Of a DNA stretch of 7,084 nt, positions 1-5,674 are shown piece by piece; position 1 is the first letter of the stretch, and the number at the start of each line of letters is the position of its first letter. Source of the stretch: Bovifimicola sp050309585 (GTDB lineage: Bacteria; Bacillota; Clostridia; Lachnospirales; Lachnospiraceae); NCBI GenBank assembly GCA_050309585.1, contig JBNRML010000029.1, forward strand, positions 1 through 7,084, given 5' to 3'. A model generated the notes under the pieces. It saw only the letters and a list, made by a program, of their open reading frames with translations. It ran no database searches and had not been told where the DNA came from. The position numbers and the translations under genes were made by a program.

Positions 1-158
1 ACGATATCAGTGAGCATACAGCTGCCGGAAGCAAGCATGCCATAATTCATGTCTGCAACGAACTTCCTTTCTGGTTTGGGAAGGTTTCTGGAAATTTTAT
101 TGGAAAAAGTTAAAATTTCCCGTTTCATTTGATAAGTATTTGATGTAAAATTGACCAT
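1..158 (-). CDS. Insertion-sequence transposase, N-terminal part (cut by window edge)
   Basis: A minus-strand reading frame opens at an ATG at 158 and runs without a stop to the window edge, giving 52 codons of the N-terminus. An AAGGAGG ribosome binding site lies 7 bases upstream of the ATG. The peptide starts MVNFTSNTYQMKREIL and contains KFVADMNYGMLASGSC. I recognise this as resembling the N-terminal region of DDE transposases common in Lachnospiraceae insertion sequences, but the IS family is not resolved. The catalytic domain lies outside the window. A minus-strand TATAAT (274-269) could be the -10 box, giving a leader of about 110 bases, but no good -35 box accompanies it. Moderate confidence in the transposase call, high in the reading frame. 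Confidence 0.6.
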   Translation of the reverse strand, partial: MVNFTSNTYQMKREILTFSNKISRNLPKPERKFVADMNYGMLASGSCMLTDI

Positions 159-239
159 AAGGAATCCTCCTTCTTTTTGTTTAGTAGGTTTTTGTTTGGT
201 CACTTAAATCATACACCAAAAGGGATGAAGATTCCTTAT
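157..239 (-). promoter_or_regulatory. Leader inverted repeat covering the transposase start codon
   Basis: ATAAGGAATC (157-166) and GATTCCTTAT (230-239) are perfect 10-base inverted complements. In the minus-strand mRNA the start-proximal arm includes the first two bases of the AUG and the bases between it and the Shine-Dalgarno sequence. If the stem forms, it would hinder initiation. Such hairpins are known in several IS families, where they stop transposase being made from read-through transcripts. Seen: the repeat and its position. Inferred: the regulatory role. Confidence 0.45.
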
Positions 240-274
240 ATTTTGGGCAATTTTTAAAAGTTGTTTATATTATA

Positions 275-290
275 CCCTGTCAAAACAGGG
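275..290. repeat. Short perfect hairpin, 6-bp stem
   Basis: CCCTGT and ACAGGG flank a CAAA tetraloop. It sits between the leader of the transposase (minus strand) and the promoter of the metal-efflux unit (plus strand). No U-tract follows on the plus strand, so it is not a standard terminator. It could lie near the IS boundary, but no second IS end is visible here to confirm that. Confidence 0.35.
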
Positions 291-331
291 GGCTGTGGAT
301 AAAACTACGGAAACTCAAGAATGGAATGTCC

Positions 332-360
332 TTGACAATCATTATAACATATGATACTAT
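332..360 (+). promoter_or_regulatory. Sigma-A type promoter of the riboswitch/CDF unit
   Basis: TTGACA (332-337) and TACTAT (355-360) are separated by exactly 17 bases: a perfect -35 box, and a -10 box one base off TATAAT. The expected transcription start is near 367, which leaves about 30 bases before the aptamer. It lies directly upstream of the NiCo riboswitch and points toward the cation exporter gene. Confidence 0.8.
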
Positions 361-396
361 ACAAGAACTCTTTGCACTGCATACAAATCTACAGTA

Positions 397-480
397 CAAA
401 CTGAACAGACCGTGACAGTATGTCATGGAGTCGGGTCACATAAGTGACAGTGGTATCTATCATCCACGGGACAGTAGTTG
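397..480 (+). promoter_or_regulatory. NiCo (czcD-type) riboswitch aptamer
   Basis: The region folds as the four-stem junction of the cobalt/nickel-sensing riboswitch. P1 is CAA-ACTG (397-403) with CAGT-ag-TTG (472-480). P2 is GTGAC/GTCAT around an AGTAT loop. The junction segment is GGAGTCGGG. P3 is TCAC/GTGA closed by ATAA. P4 is GTGG/CCAC, followed by GGGACAG. Order, spacing and conserved purines (CTGAACAG, GTCGGG, GGGACAG) agree with the published NiCo motif as I recall it. It sits 280 bases upstream of a cation diffusion facilitator, the usual regulated gene of this class. Known for the family: Ni2+ or Co2+ binding stabilises the junction and turns expression on. Metal specificity here is inferred. 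Confidence 0.85.
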
Positions 481-508
481 CTAATACTGATTCGTGGGTG
501 TTTTTTTT
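461..508 (+). terminator. Intrinsic terminator, expression platform of the riboswitch
   Basis: CATCCACG (461-468) pairs with CGTGGGTG (493-500, one G-U pair). An inner CAGTA/TACTG stem has the loop GTTGCTAA, and eight T residues follow (501-508). The 5' side of the outer stem is the 3' strand of aptamer P4, and the inner stem uses the 3' strand of P1. Aptamer and terminator therefore cannot form together. Metal-bound aptamer should block termination and let RNA polymerase proceed to the exporter gene. Confidence 0.85.
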
Positions 509-572
509 ATACTTTTTATTAAAAACTTTGTTATAAAATCCCACATATGTTTAGTGCCATAGAGTTATCTTA

Positions 573-737
573 AAATGTACTCTCGGAATCTTTTGTATAT
601 GAGTTTCTGAGATGGATTTTTACTGGACAATGAAGTTTTCGCAGTGCGTACACGGTGTGAACGACGAGAAAACTGAAGAAGTACAGTGAAAATATAGCCA
701 GAAAGTCATATGCGAAAAAGATTCCGAGAGTACATTT
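573..737. mobile_element. MITE-like palindromic element with 22-bp perfect terminal inverted repeats
   Basis: Bases 573-594 and 716-737 are perfect inverted complements of 22 bases, sharing the core GTACTCTCGGAATC on the left arm. Inner segments also pair: 596-609 with the CAGAAAGTCATATG block near 700-713, ATTTTTACTG with CAGTGAAAAT, and GTTTTC with GAAAAC. Most of the 165 bases can fold into one long hairpin. There is no credible ORF inside; reverse-strand frames across it lack family features. TTAAAA occurs at both borders (570-575 and 736-741) and may be or include a target duplication. It lies in the 5' UTR between the riboswitch terminator and the ribosome binding site (747-751). A non-autonomous mobile element is the best reading; a structured leader RNA is the alternative. 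Confidence 0.65.
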
Positions 738-759
738 AAAATAATTGGAGGTAACAAGT

Positions 760-1677
760 ATGGAAAAAAACAAAACAATGACAGTGAGTAACAAAGACAA
801 TGAAACTGATTTTCAGAGGGTGGCAAACAGAGTGTCACTTATTACTATTATTGGAAATGTTGTGCTGTCCGTGATTAAACTTTTGGCGGGAGTTATAGCG
901 CATTCCAATGCGATGATTAGTGATGCACTCGATTCAGCATCTGATGTATTCAGTACTTTCGTGGTTATTATTGGTATAAAACTGGCATCAAAGAAGCCTG
1001 ATAAAGAGCATCCTTATGGACATGAGCGTATGGAATGTGTGGCGGCCATTGTCCTGGCTATAGTTCTTTTTATCACTGGTCTTGGAATTGGTATGGACGC
1101 ATTAAGAAACATTTTGAATGGGAACTATAGTGATTTACAGGTTCCGGGAATACTTGCATTGATTGCGGCAATTGTATCAATTATCAGTAAGGAAGGAATG
1201 TACTGGTATACAAGATATAATGCAAAGAAAATTGATTCAAGTGCGTTAATGGCAGATGCGTGGCATCATCGTTCGGATGCATTTTCTTCAATAGGGGCAT
1301 TAATCGGAATTGGAGGAGCAAGACTTGGATTTCCTGTCATGGATTCTATTGCCAGTCTGGTGATTTTTGGGTTTATTGTAAAAGCTGCCTTTGATATTTT
1401 TAAGGATGCCATTGATAAAATGGTGGATCATTCATGTGATGAAATGACAGAAAAGCAGATTTTTGATTGTGTTATGAAGAACGAGAATGTGCTGGGGGTA
1501 GATTTACTTCAAACACGAATTTTTGGAAATAAAATTTATGTGGATGTGGAAATTCAGGCAGATGCGTTATGTACATTGCAGGAGGCACATGATATTGCAG
1601 AAGCTGTACATGATGATATTGAACAGAATTTTCCGAAAGTTAAACATATTATGGTTCATGTGAATCCAGCGAAGTAA
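760..1677 (+). CDS. Cation diffusion facilitator (CDF) family metal exporter
   Basis: A 305-residue inner-membrane divalent-cation/proton antiporter of normal CDF length. The membrane domain spans about residues 24-215 in six predicted helices. The metal site shows DSASD (D58xxxD62) in TM2 and HHRSD (H169xxxD173) in TM5, the DxxxD/HxxxD pairing of YiiP-like members. The conserved HPYGHERME motif sits near residue 84. The cytoplasmic C-terminal domain (about 225-305) carries histidines H277, H284, H296 and H300. The start is ATG 760 rather than the in-frame TTG at 745, because GGAGG at 747-751 is spaced 8 bases from this ATG and overlaps the TTG. The NiCo riboswitch upstream suggests Ni2+/Co2+ efflux, although CDF sequence alone would also allow Zn2+, Fe2+ or Cd2+. 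No terminator is visible after the stop. Confidence 0.93.
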   Translation: MEKNKTMTVSNKDNETDFQRVANRVSLITIIGNVVLSVIKLLAGVIAHSNAMISDALDSASDVFSTFVVIIGIKLASKKPDKEHPYGHERMECVAAIVLAIVLFITGLGIGMDALRNILNGNYSDLQVPGILALIAAIVSIISKEGMYWYTRYNAKKIDSSALMADAWHHRSDAFSSIGALIGIGGARLGFPVMDSIASLVIFGFIVKAAFDIFKDAIDKMVDHSCDEMTEKQIFDCVMKNENVLGVDLLQTRIFGNKIYVDVEIQADALCTLQEAHDIAEAVHDDIEQNFPKVKHIMVHVNPAK

Positions 1678-1680
1678 AAC

Positions 1681-1842
1681 ATAATAATCCCTATATGGTA
1701 TAATTTGTTCGATAATAAACGAAAGACACCGAAAGGGTATAATATAGAAATGAATAAAATTGCACAATTTTTTTAAGAAAATAGAAAACAAGCAGGATTA
1801 ACCCAGGAAGAATTTACACTTAGATCGGGATTAGGATTAAGA
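1681..1842 (+). repeat. Direct repeat copy 1: decayed hip promoter and hipB 5' region
   Basis: This stretch aligns with 2651-2813 over its whole length, with by eye about ten substitutions and one single-base indel. It includes the promoter/operator, leader, ribosome binding site and first 30 or so codons of hipB. Similarity stops abruptly after TTAAGA in both copies. This copy starts 4 bases after the CDF stop codon and has lost a recognisable -35 box, whereas copy 2 retains TTGATA. Confidence 0.85.
1684..1704 (+). promoter_or_regulatory. Hip-type operator/-10 box, copy 1
   Basis: ATAATCCC and GGTATAAT flank TATAT, making an imperfect dyad whose right half contains a TATAAT -10 box. The same element occurs at 2654-2674 and, diverged, near 5684-5704. 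Known E. coli HipB operators are also dyads with CC and GG half-site ends (TATCC-N8-GGATA); here the spacer is shorter. Binding by the HipB encoded at 2721 is inferred. Confidence 0.5.
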
Positions 1843-1872
1843 ACCCATCTGAAACAAATGGGAATGAGGTAG
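1750..1872 (+). pseudogene. Broken hipB copy (HTH antitoxin/regulator remnant)
   Basis: ATG 1750 begins MNKIAQFF and then meets an in-frame TAA at 1774, where the intact copy has ATT AAA. Beyond the stop the frame continues with ENRKQAGLTQEEFTLRSG, the start of the same HTH domain as the intact hipB at 2721. Homology ends after GLGLR and is replaced by unrelated residues up to TAG at 1870. The recognition helix and C-terminus are missing, so no functional repressor can be made. The AAAGGG ribosome binding sequence and its spacing are the same as in the intact copy. Confidence 0.85.
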
Positions 1873-1973
1873 AAATTCAAAAACTCAATTGGAAACAAGG
1901 AGTGGTACTCTTCTTTTTTTACGATATATATGGATTTATTAGTTGGAAAAAACGAGAATTAGAGCAGAATTAA
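1845..1973 (+). pseudogene. Unidentified coding fossil, 3' end of an unknown gene
   Basis: Immediately after the hipB homology ends, a frame with no start codon encodes about 42 residues, including NEVEIQKLNWKQG and YGFISWKKRELEQN, ending at TAA 1971. The amino-acid composition looks protein-like, but I do not recognise a family. It may be the C-terminus of a gene joined to the hipB fragment by recombination, or chance open frame. Low confidence. Confidence 0.25.
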
Positions 1974-2050
1974 AAATATTTTGTAATTGTTCAGAGCCAA
2001 GCAAAATTTCATAAAACAGGTGTAAAATGCAAAGCATTTTGGAGGAATTT

Positions 2051-2560
2051 ATGAGAAGTTTATTTGATATAGACACAAAGGATTATGATATAAATGGCAC
2101 TACAGTTAATCGTCCATCTGCCAGAGGAATAATAATTAGAAATGGTAGATTGGCAATGATTCATAGTGTAAAATATGATTATTTCAAGTTCCCAGGCGGT
2201 GGAATAGAAAAAAATGAAGATATAACCAGTGCGCTTATGAGAGAAGTGCTGGAGGAAACAGGTCTAACTGTTATTCCAGAGTCTATAAAAGAATATGGAA
2301 TGGTGCACAGGATTCAAAAGGGTGATTATGAGGATGTATTTATACAGGACAATTATTATTATTTGTGTGAAGTAGGGGAAGCTATTACGAAACAAAAGTT
2401 AGATGAATATGAAAAGGAAGAAATGTTTACACTTGAGTATGTTTTGCCTGAACAGATAATAAATACTAATGAAAAATGCAAACATGCCGAAGCAGACCAA
2501 ATTATGCTATATAGAGAATGCAGGGTAATTGAGATATTGAAAAATGAAGGTTTGGTATGA
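2051..2560 (+). CDS. Nudix hydrolase
   Basis: A 169-residue cytoplasmic Nudix-fold hydrolase acting on nucleoside-diphosphate-linked substrates. The complete Nudix box G-x5-E-x7-REVLEETGL lies at residues 50-72, preceded by the strand motif FKFPGG. The catalytic glutamates (E65, E68, E69) are present. Substrate cannot be read from the sequence. The ATG at 2051 is preferred over the in-frame ATG at 2027 because GGAGG at 2041-2045 is 5 bases upstream of it, while nothing similar precedes 2027. The gene is intact and lies between a broken hipB copy (1681-1842) and the intact hip locus (2651 onward). No convincing promoter was found; read-through from upstream is possible. Confidence 0.9.
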   Translation: MRSLFDIDTKDYDINGTTVNRPSARGIIIRNGRLAMIHSVKYDYFKFPGGGIEKNEDITSALMREVLEETGLTVIPESIKEYGMVHRIQKGDYEDVFIQDNYYYLCEVGEAITKQKLDEYEKEEMFTLEYVLPEQIINTNEKCKHAEADQIMLYRECRVIEILKNEGLV

Positions 2561-2673
2561 AGGAGAAAAATATAGAAAAGTCTGTTATTTATGAAACACA
2601 TAACGAAACACAGTTTATGAAAGGCATATTAATACGTCGAATTCTTGATAATAATAATCCCTATAAGGTATAA
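2557..2673 (+). CDS. Small ORF overlapping the Nudix stop (38 aa, possibly a truncated gene)
   Basis: ATG 2557 overlaps the Nudix TGA in an ATGA arrangement typical of translational coupling. The 38-residue product starts MKEKNIEKSVIYETHNETQF and ends inside the hip promoter (the stop TAA lies within the -10 box). The last residues are encoded by DNA shared with the hip repeat. The likely reading is the 5' end of an old second gene of the Nudix operon, cut when the hip locus arrived. I do not recognise the protein, and it may be untranslated. Confidence 0.3.
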   Translation: MKEKNIEKSVIYETHNETQFMKGILIRRILDNNNPYKV

Positions 2674-2674
2674 T
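2645..2674 (+). promoter_or_regulatory. Hip locus promoter with embedded operator
   Basis: TTGATA (2645-2650) and TATAAT (2669-2674) are spaced by 18 bases. The imperfect dyad ATAATCCC-TATAA-GGTATAAT (2654-2674) fills the spacer and covers the -10 box, the position expected for an autorepressing HTH protein. Transcription should start near 2681, about 40 bases before hipB. HipB binding is inferred from the position and from the repeat of the element at 1684 and 5684. Confidence 0.7.
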
Positions 2675-2813
2675 TGGTTTGATAATAAATGAAATGACAC
2701 CGAAAGGGTATAATATAGAAATGAATAAAATCGCAGAATTTATTAAAGAAAATAGAAAACAAGCAGGATTAACCCAGGAAGAATTTGCACTTAGATCGGG
2801 ATTAGGTTTAAGA
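2651..2813 (+). repeat. Direct repeat copy 2: intact hip promoter and hipB 5' region
   Basis: Partner of the repeat at 1681-1842, roughly 93 percent identical by eye. This copy keeps the open reading frame, the -35 box and the downstream hipB sequence. The two copies enclose the Nudix gene in direct orientation, so recombination between them could delete it. Confidence 0.85.
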
Positions 2814-2921
2814 TTTGTAAGAGAATTAGAACAGGGTAAACCTACAGTTCGTATGGATAAAGTGAATCAGGCATTGGCAATGTTTGATATGGAGGCGGTT
2901 CCGGGAAGAAAGGGTGATTAA
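2721..2921 (+). CDS. hipB: HipB-like HTH regulator (y4mF family)
   Basis: A 66-residue XRE-type DNA-binding protein, the antitoxin/autorepressor partner of HipA-type kinases. The helix-turn-helix spans about residues 18-40, with TQEEFALRSGLGLRFVREL followed by the family-typical EQGKPTVRMDKVNQ. Length and ending match stand-alone HipB proteins of the y4mF type. The start is ATG 2721. GAAAGGG lies 12 bases upstream and is conserved with the broken copy, while the upstream in-frame TTG (2679) and ATG (2694) have no ribosome binding site, and ATG 2694 is not conserved in that copy. It is followed by the HipS-like gene after 2 bases, so the two are co-translated. It is likely to bind the dyad over its own -10 box. 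Confidence 0.88.
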   Translation: MNKIAEFIKENRKQAGLTQEEFALRSGLGLRFVRELEQGKPTVRMDKVNQALAMFDMEAVPGRKGD

Positions 2922-2923
2922 GA

Positions 2924-3253
2924 GTGGATGAATATAGGAGTGCATATGTTTATGTGAGAAATATATTTGCTGGTGTATTAAGTGAGACCGATGAAGGATA
3001 TGTATTTCAGTATAATGAGAAATATATTAATAGTGATAAGGCTACTGCTGTTAGTCTTACATTACCTATTCAGAAAGAAGCGTATAAATCAAAAACACTA
3101 TTTTCATTTTTTGATGGGTTGATTCCAGAAGGATGGTTATTGGATGTTGTGGTTAGAAATTGGAAATTGAATTACAGGGACAGATTTGGGATTTTGCTGG
3201 TTGCATGTAAAGATTCTGTTGGAAATGTGTCAATAAACTGGGGTGGTAGATAA
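2924..3253 (+). CDS. HipS-like protein (stand-alone HipA N-terminal subdomain)
   Basis: A 109-residue protein equal to the N-terminal subdomain 1 of HipA (couple_hipA type). Signatures are YVYVRNIFAGVLSETDEGY near residue 8, SLTLP near 44, the canonical FDGLIPEGW at 63-71 and the CKDSVGNVSI ending. In the tripartite HipBST systems this separate subdomain is the antitoxin HipS that blocks kinase HipT. The start is GTG 2924, two bases after the hipB stop, with AAAGGG upstream. Its stop overlaps the ATG of the next gene (TAATG). It is intact, although its kinase partner is destroyed, so a toxin-neutralising role is now moot unless another HipT exists in the genome. Confidence 0.85.
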   Translation: MDEYRSAYVYVRNIFAGVLSETDEGYVFQYNEKYINSDKATAVSLTLPIQKEAYKSKTLFSFFDGLIPEGWLLDVVVRNWKLNYRDRFGILLVACKDSVGNVSINWGGR

Positions 3254-3551
3254 TGAATTGTTTGTGCTGTGGTAAAAAAATAAGTGACAATGCGACGAAA
3301 AATGAAAAAGATACATTATGGGCATAACAGATGTGTGAGAAAATTCTTTAGTGTAAATAAATTACCTCTTATTGATATATCAGACGATATGTTAATAGCA
3401 ATAGCGGATGAGAGTACGGCTAAGGGCTATACAGTTACTGGTGTACAGAAAAAGATGTCATAAGTGAATGTAAAAATTCGTATCTTACAGATGAGTTTAA
3501 AAAAAATTAACAGAATTAATTATGCAAAGATGCGATAATTTGTACGGTTGA
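3253..3551 (+). pseudogene. hipT kinase remnant: kinase core deleted, frameshifted
   Basis: The ATG at 3253 opens MNCLCCGKKISDNAT, typical of split HipA kinases with a CxxC start. An extra G in the GGG at 3320-3322 shifts the frame; the next frame then reads HNRCVRKFFSVNKLP, DISDDMLIAIA and TVTGVQKKMS up to TAA 3461. In intact proteins VQKKMS leads into the kinase domain. Here the sequence instead passes, in another frame, into ISECKNSYLTDEF and, after one more lost base in an eight-A run, LTELIMQRCDNLYG, which resembles the extreme C-terminus of HipA. The ATP-binding and catalytic kinase motifs are missing, presumably through an internal deletion of several hundred bases. No active toxin can be made. 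Confidence 0.85.
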
Positions 3552-3555
3552 TTTG

Positions 3556-4841
3556 ATGAAAAAAAGGAATTGTAAAGTGGAAAATAAAAAAGAGAATTTG
3601 CTATATATTTTAGGTACAATTGGGACACTTTTGGTCAATGCAATACTACAGCTGTTTTGTCAGCACTTAATAATTGGTAATAATTTAATATTGGCATTGG
3701 TTGGTGCATTGTTTTTTAGACTGGTACCAACAATTATTCTTGCGTGGCTGATTTCGTATTTCTGTAAGAATAAGATTAGTTCTAAGATTCCAAGGATTAT
3801 TACTGGGGCTGTAATTTCTTTTGTGATTACAGGGATATGTCCGTTTTTTCACAATGATTTGGCTCATTCAAAAGTATATGGCAGCCCATTGATTTATAGT
3901 GTAAAGCTAATTGATGATATCACAACAAAAGACACTACAATTGTAGAGGCAATATCACCAACCAGACATATAAAGGAGTATACATACAGCACTGGAAGAC
4001 GTACGGCAGAGGAAGAGTATTGTTGTATAGACTTTAATGGCTTATCTGTAATTGTACCAGCGGATGTATACAATGAATTATATGCATTGTCTTATGAACT
4101 TGATTTTGAGGATTACAGGGGAATTTTTGATGAATATAAATACAAGCTGTATTCTGATTTGGAGATAAAGAAAGATCTGGATTTACAGGAAGACACAGAT
4201 TACTTCTTTAGAAAATTTTGCTTTCAGTATGTTTCAACGGCACAGGATTTACCTTATAAGTGTACTATAGAATACTATAATGGTTCCAAAAAGATAAAAT
4301 CAATAAATGGATATGATTTTGATACAGAGTTGGCAGAAATAAACAGTGAAGTATTTTCGATGCGATTGAATAATATAATTCCTTTATTTGATGAGGCTAT
4401 ATCAGATTATGAAAAACGGAAGAAAAAGAGCACGATTATTGATAGTATTAAAGATAAAGAAGGGACTGATATTGGAACGCTTAGAATTGAAATGACTAAT
4501 AATGGATTTATAGAGGATATCGATTATAAGGTTATACAGGTAAACAGTAAATGTATTCAGTTGGAACAATCGTTGATTTGGATTATATTAAGGAAGAAAT
4601 TCCAACATTATATGTTGTGACGGGTGATTCTTCAGAAGATTTATTAGAATTTCCAGATTTGGGTGGTTTAACAAAGGAGGAAGCAATTACTGTATTAAAA
4701 CAGACAGGATTTAATAATTATATTGCTGATACAGCAACTGCAGGAAAATATGTGGGCTATGTTTACACAGTAGGTGAAGGAAGAGGAACGCTTGTACCAA
4801 AGCAGAAAACAATATGGTTTTGCTACACAAGTGAAAATTGA
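3556..4841 (+). pseudogene. Three-helix membrane protein with C-terminal PASTA-like repeats, split by one frameshift
   Basis: The first frame, ATG 3556 to TGA 4620, gives 354 residues. Predicted membrane helices lie at about 15-32, 43-69 and 79-98, followed by a large acidic soluble domain that I do not recognise. Near residue 305 a PASTA-like fold starts (IGTLRIEMTNNGF). The frame breaks in the AAA at 4548-4550, and the neighbouring frame continues the same domain as YSVGTIVDLDYI, then a second unit, FPDLGGLTKEEAITVLKQTG, to TGA 4839. One missing base explains the split. Joined, the product would be about 450 residues. No clear ribosome binding site precedes ATG 3556; expression may depend on the hip transcript. 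Whether the part before the frameshift works alone is unknown. A programmed frameshift is unlikely because no slippery heptamer is evident. Confidence 0.7.
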
Positions 4842-4881
4842 AAGAGAATAATAAATTCATCAAAAAATTTTAAAAAGTTAA

Positions 4882-5489
4882 AGAAAAGTTTATTCAATAG
4901 ATACTGACGCAGATGACAAGGAATTTATCCGAATTGAAGAATATATAGGTAAGGATAGTGTTGTGGTTATTCCGGCAGAAATAGAGAATATAAAAGATGT
5001 AAGAATATATGGTTTTAATACTCCGGAAACAGAGGTTACAGATTTAAGAATTCCTGGCACTGCTACAATCTATTCAGAAGCATTTTCTTATAAAACCAGT
5101 CTGGAAACAGTGGTTATTGACGAGGGCGTAACAATACTTCATGAGGGTATGTTTGCAGGATGTGAAAAACTTTCAACAGTTGTGTTGCCAGATTCGATAG
5201 ATGAGATTGGAAATAATGTTTTTGGCGAGGCAACATCATTAAAAGAAATAAAGATTCCGGATAAAGTAACAGAGCTTTGTGCTAATGTGTTTAGATGTAT
5301 AACAGATGCCAAATTGAATTGGGAGATAATATTTTGGAAATTGATATGCAAGCATTTTTGGAAACAAAGGACTCAACAATTGTAGTTAAGAAGGGTTCGG
5401 TAACAGAAAAAACCATTGACGAATACTTTGATGAATGTAAAGTATACTTTACAAATGGTAAAAATAATTTAACAATTGAAAGAAAGTAG
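4882..5489 (+). pseudogene. BspA-type leucine-rich repeat protein, start lost and frameshifted
   Basis: The open frame begins after TAA 4879 without an ATG. It encodes SIDTDADDKEFIRIEEYIG, then VVIPAEIENIKDVRIYGF, followed by BspA/TpLRR-type units of about 23 residues: SEAFSYKTSLETVVIDEGVT, MFAGCEKLSTVVLPDSIDEI and VFGEATSLKEIKIPDKVTEL. Near 5315-5320 one base is missing; the next frame resumes the pattern as LGDNILEIDMQAF and ends at TAG 5487. BspA-like proteins are usually surface-exposed adhesins, but here no signal peptide is present, so the 5' end seems lost. The only possible start in frame is GTG 4963, without a ribosome binding site. It lies about 40 bases downstream of the PASTA-like gene and may once have belonged to it functionally. 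Confidence 0.75.
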
Positions 5490-5492
5490 TAG

Positions 5493-5518
5493 ATATATAA
5501 GGTGCATATATAAGGTAC
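5493..5518 (+). repeat. Tandem 13-base direct repeat
   Basis: ATATATAAGGTGC is followed immediately by ATATATAAGGTAC, with one mismatch, just after the LRR stop codon. Function unknown; probably simple local duplication. Confidence 0.6.
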
Positions 5519-5565
5519 AAATCTAAGTCATAACATTAGTTGATTTGGAACAATATAATTTACAT

Positions 5566-5603
5566 TGGCTATTACAGTCAGACACCTGTAGTGGCCATTT
5601 TTT
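5566..5603 (+). terminator. Strong intrinsic terminator ending the hip-to-LRR unit
   Basis: TGGCTATTACAG (5566-5577) pairs over 12 bases with CTGTAGTGGCCA (5586-5597), including two G-U pairs. The loop is TCAGACAC and six T residues follow. No comparable terminator is seen between the hip promoter at 2645 and this site, so hipB, the HipS-like gene, the hipT remnant, the PASTA-like gene and the LRR remnant may all lie on one transcript. Confidence 0.85.
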
Positions 5604-5674
5604 CGATTATGGACAATAAATGTAGTTGGGAGATGTAGTCAGGAGATGAGGATAGGCCAAAGAAAAAATACACA

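Noticed and set aside
367..508. A stand-alone small RNA between the promoter and terminator
   Set aside because: A roughly 140-base terminated transcript is expected, but the sequence fits a NiCo riboswitch with its terminator, which explains it better.
745..759. TTG at 745 as the CDF start
   Set aside because: It overlaps the GGAGG that serves ATG 760, so it cannot be served by it, and the five extra residues are not typical of the family.
570..838. Two minus-strand open frames of 72-76 codons over the CDF leader
   Set aside because: They are by-products of the long palindrome at 573-737 and of the CDF coding start. They show no ribosome binding site and no family motif.
2027..2050. ATG 2027 as the Nudix start
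   Set aside because: No ribosome binding site lies before it, whereas GGAGG sits 5 bases before ATG 2051.
4551..4841. A separate 96-residue gene starting at ATG 4551
   Set aside because: Its first residues continue the PASTA-like domain begun in the previous frame, and there is no convincing ribosome binding site. A frameshift explains it better.
5295..5489. A separate 64-residue gene starting at ATG 5295
   Set aside because: Its sequence is the continuation of the last BspA-type repeat in another frame, so it belongs to the broken LRR gene.
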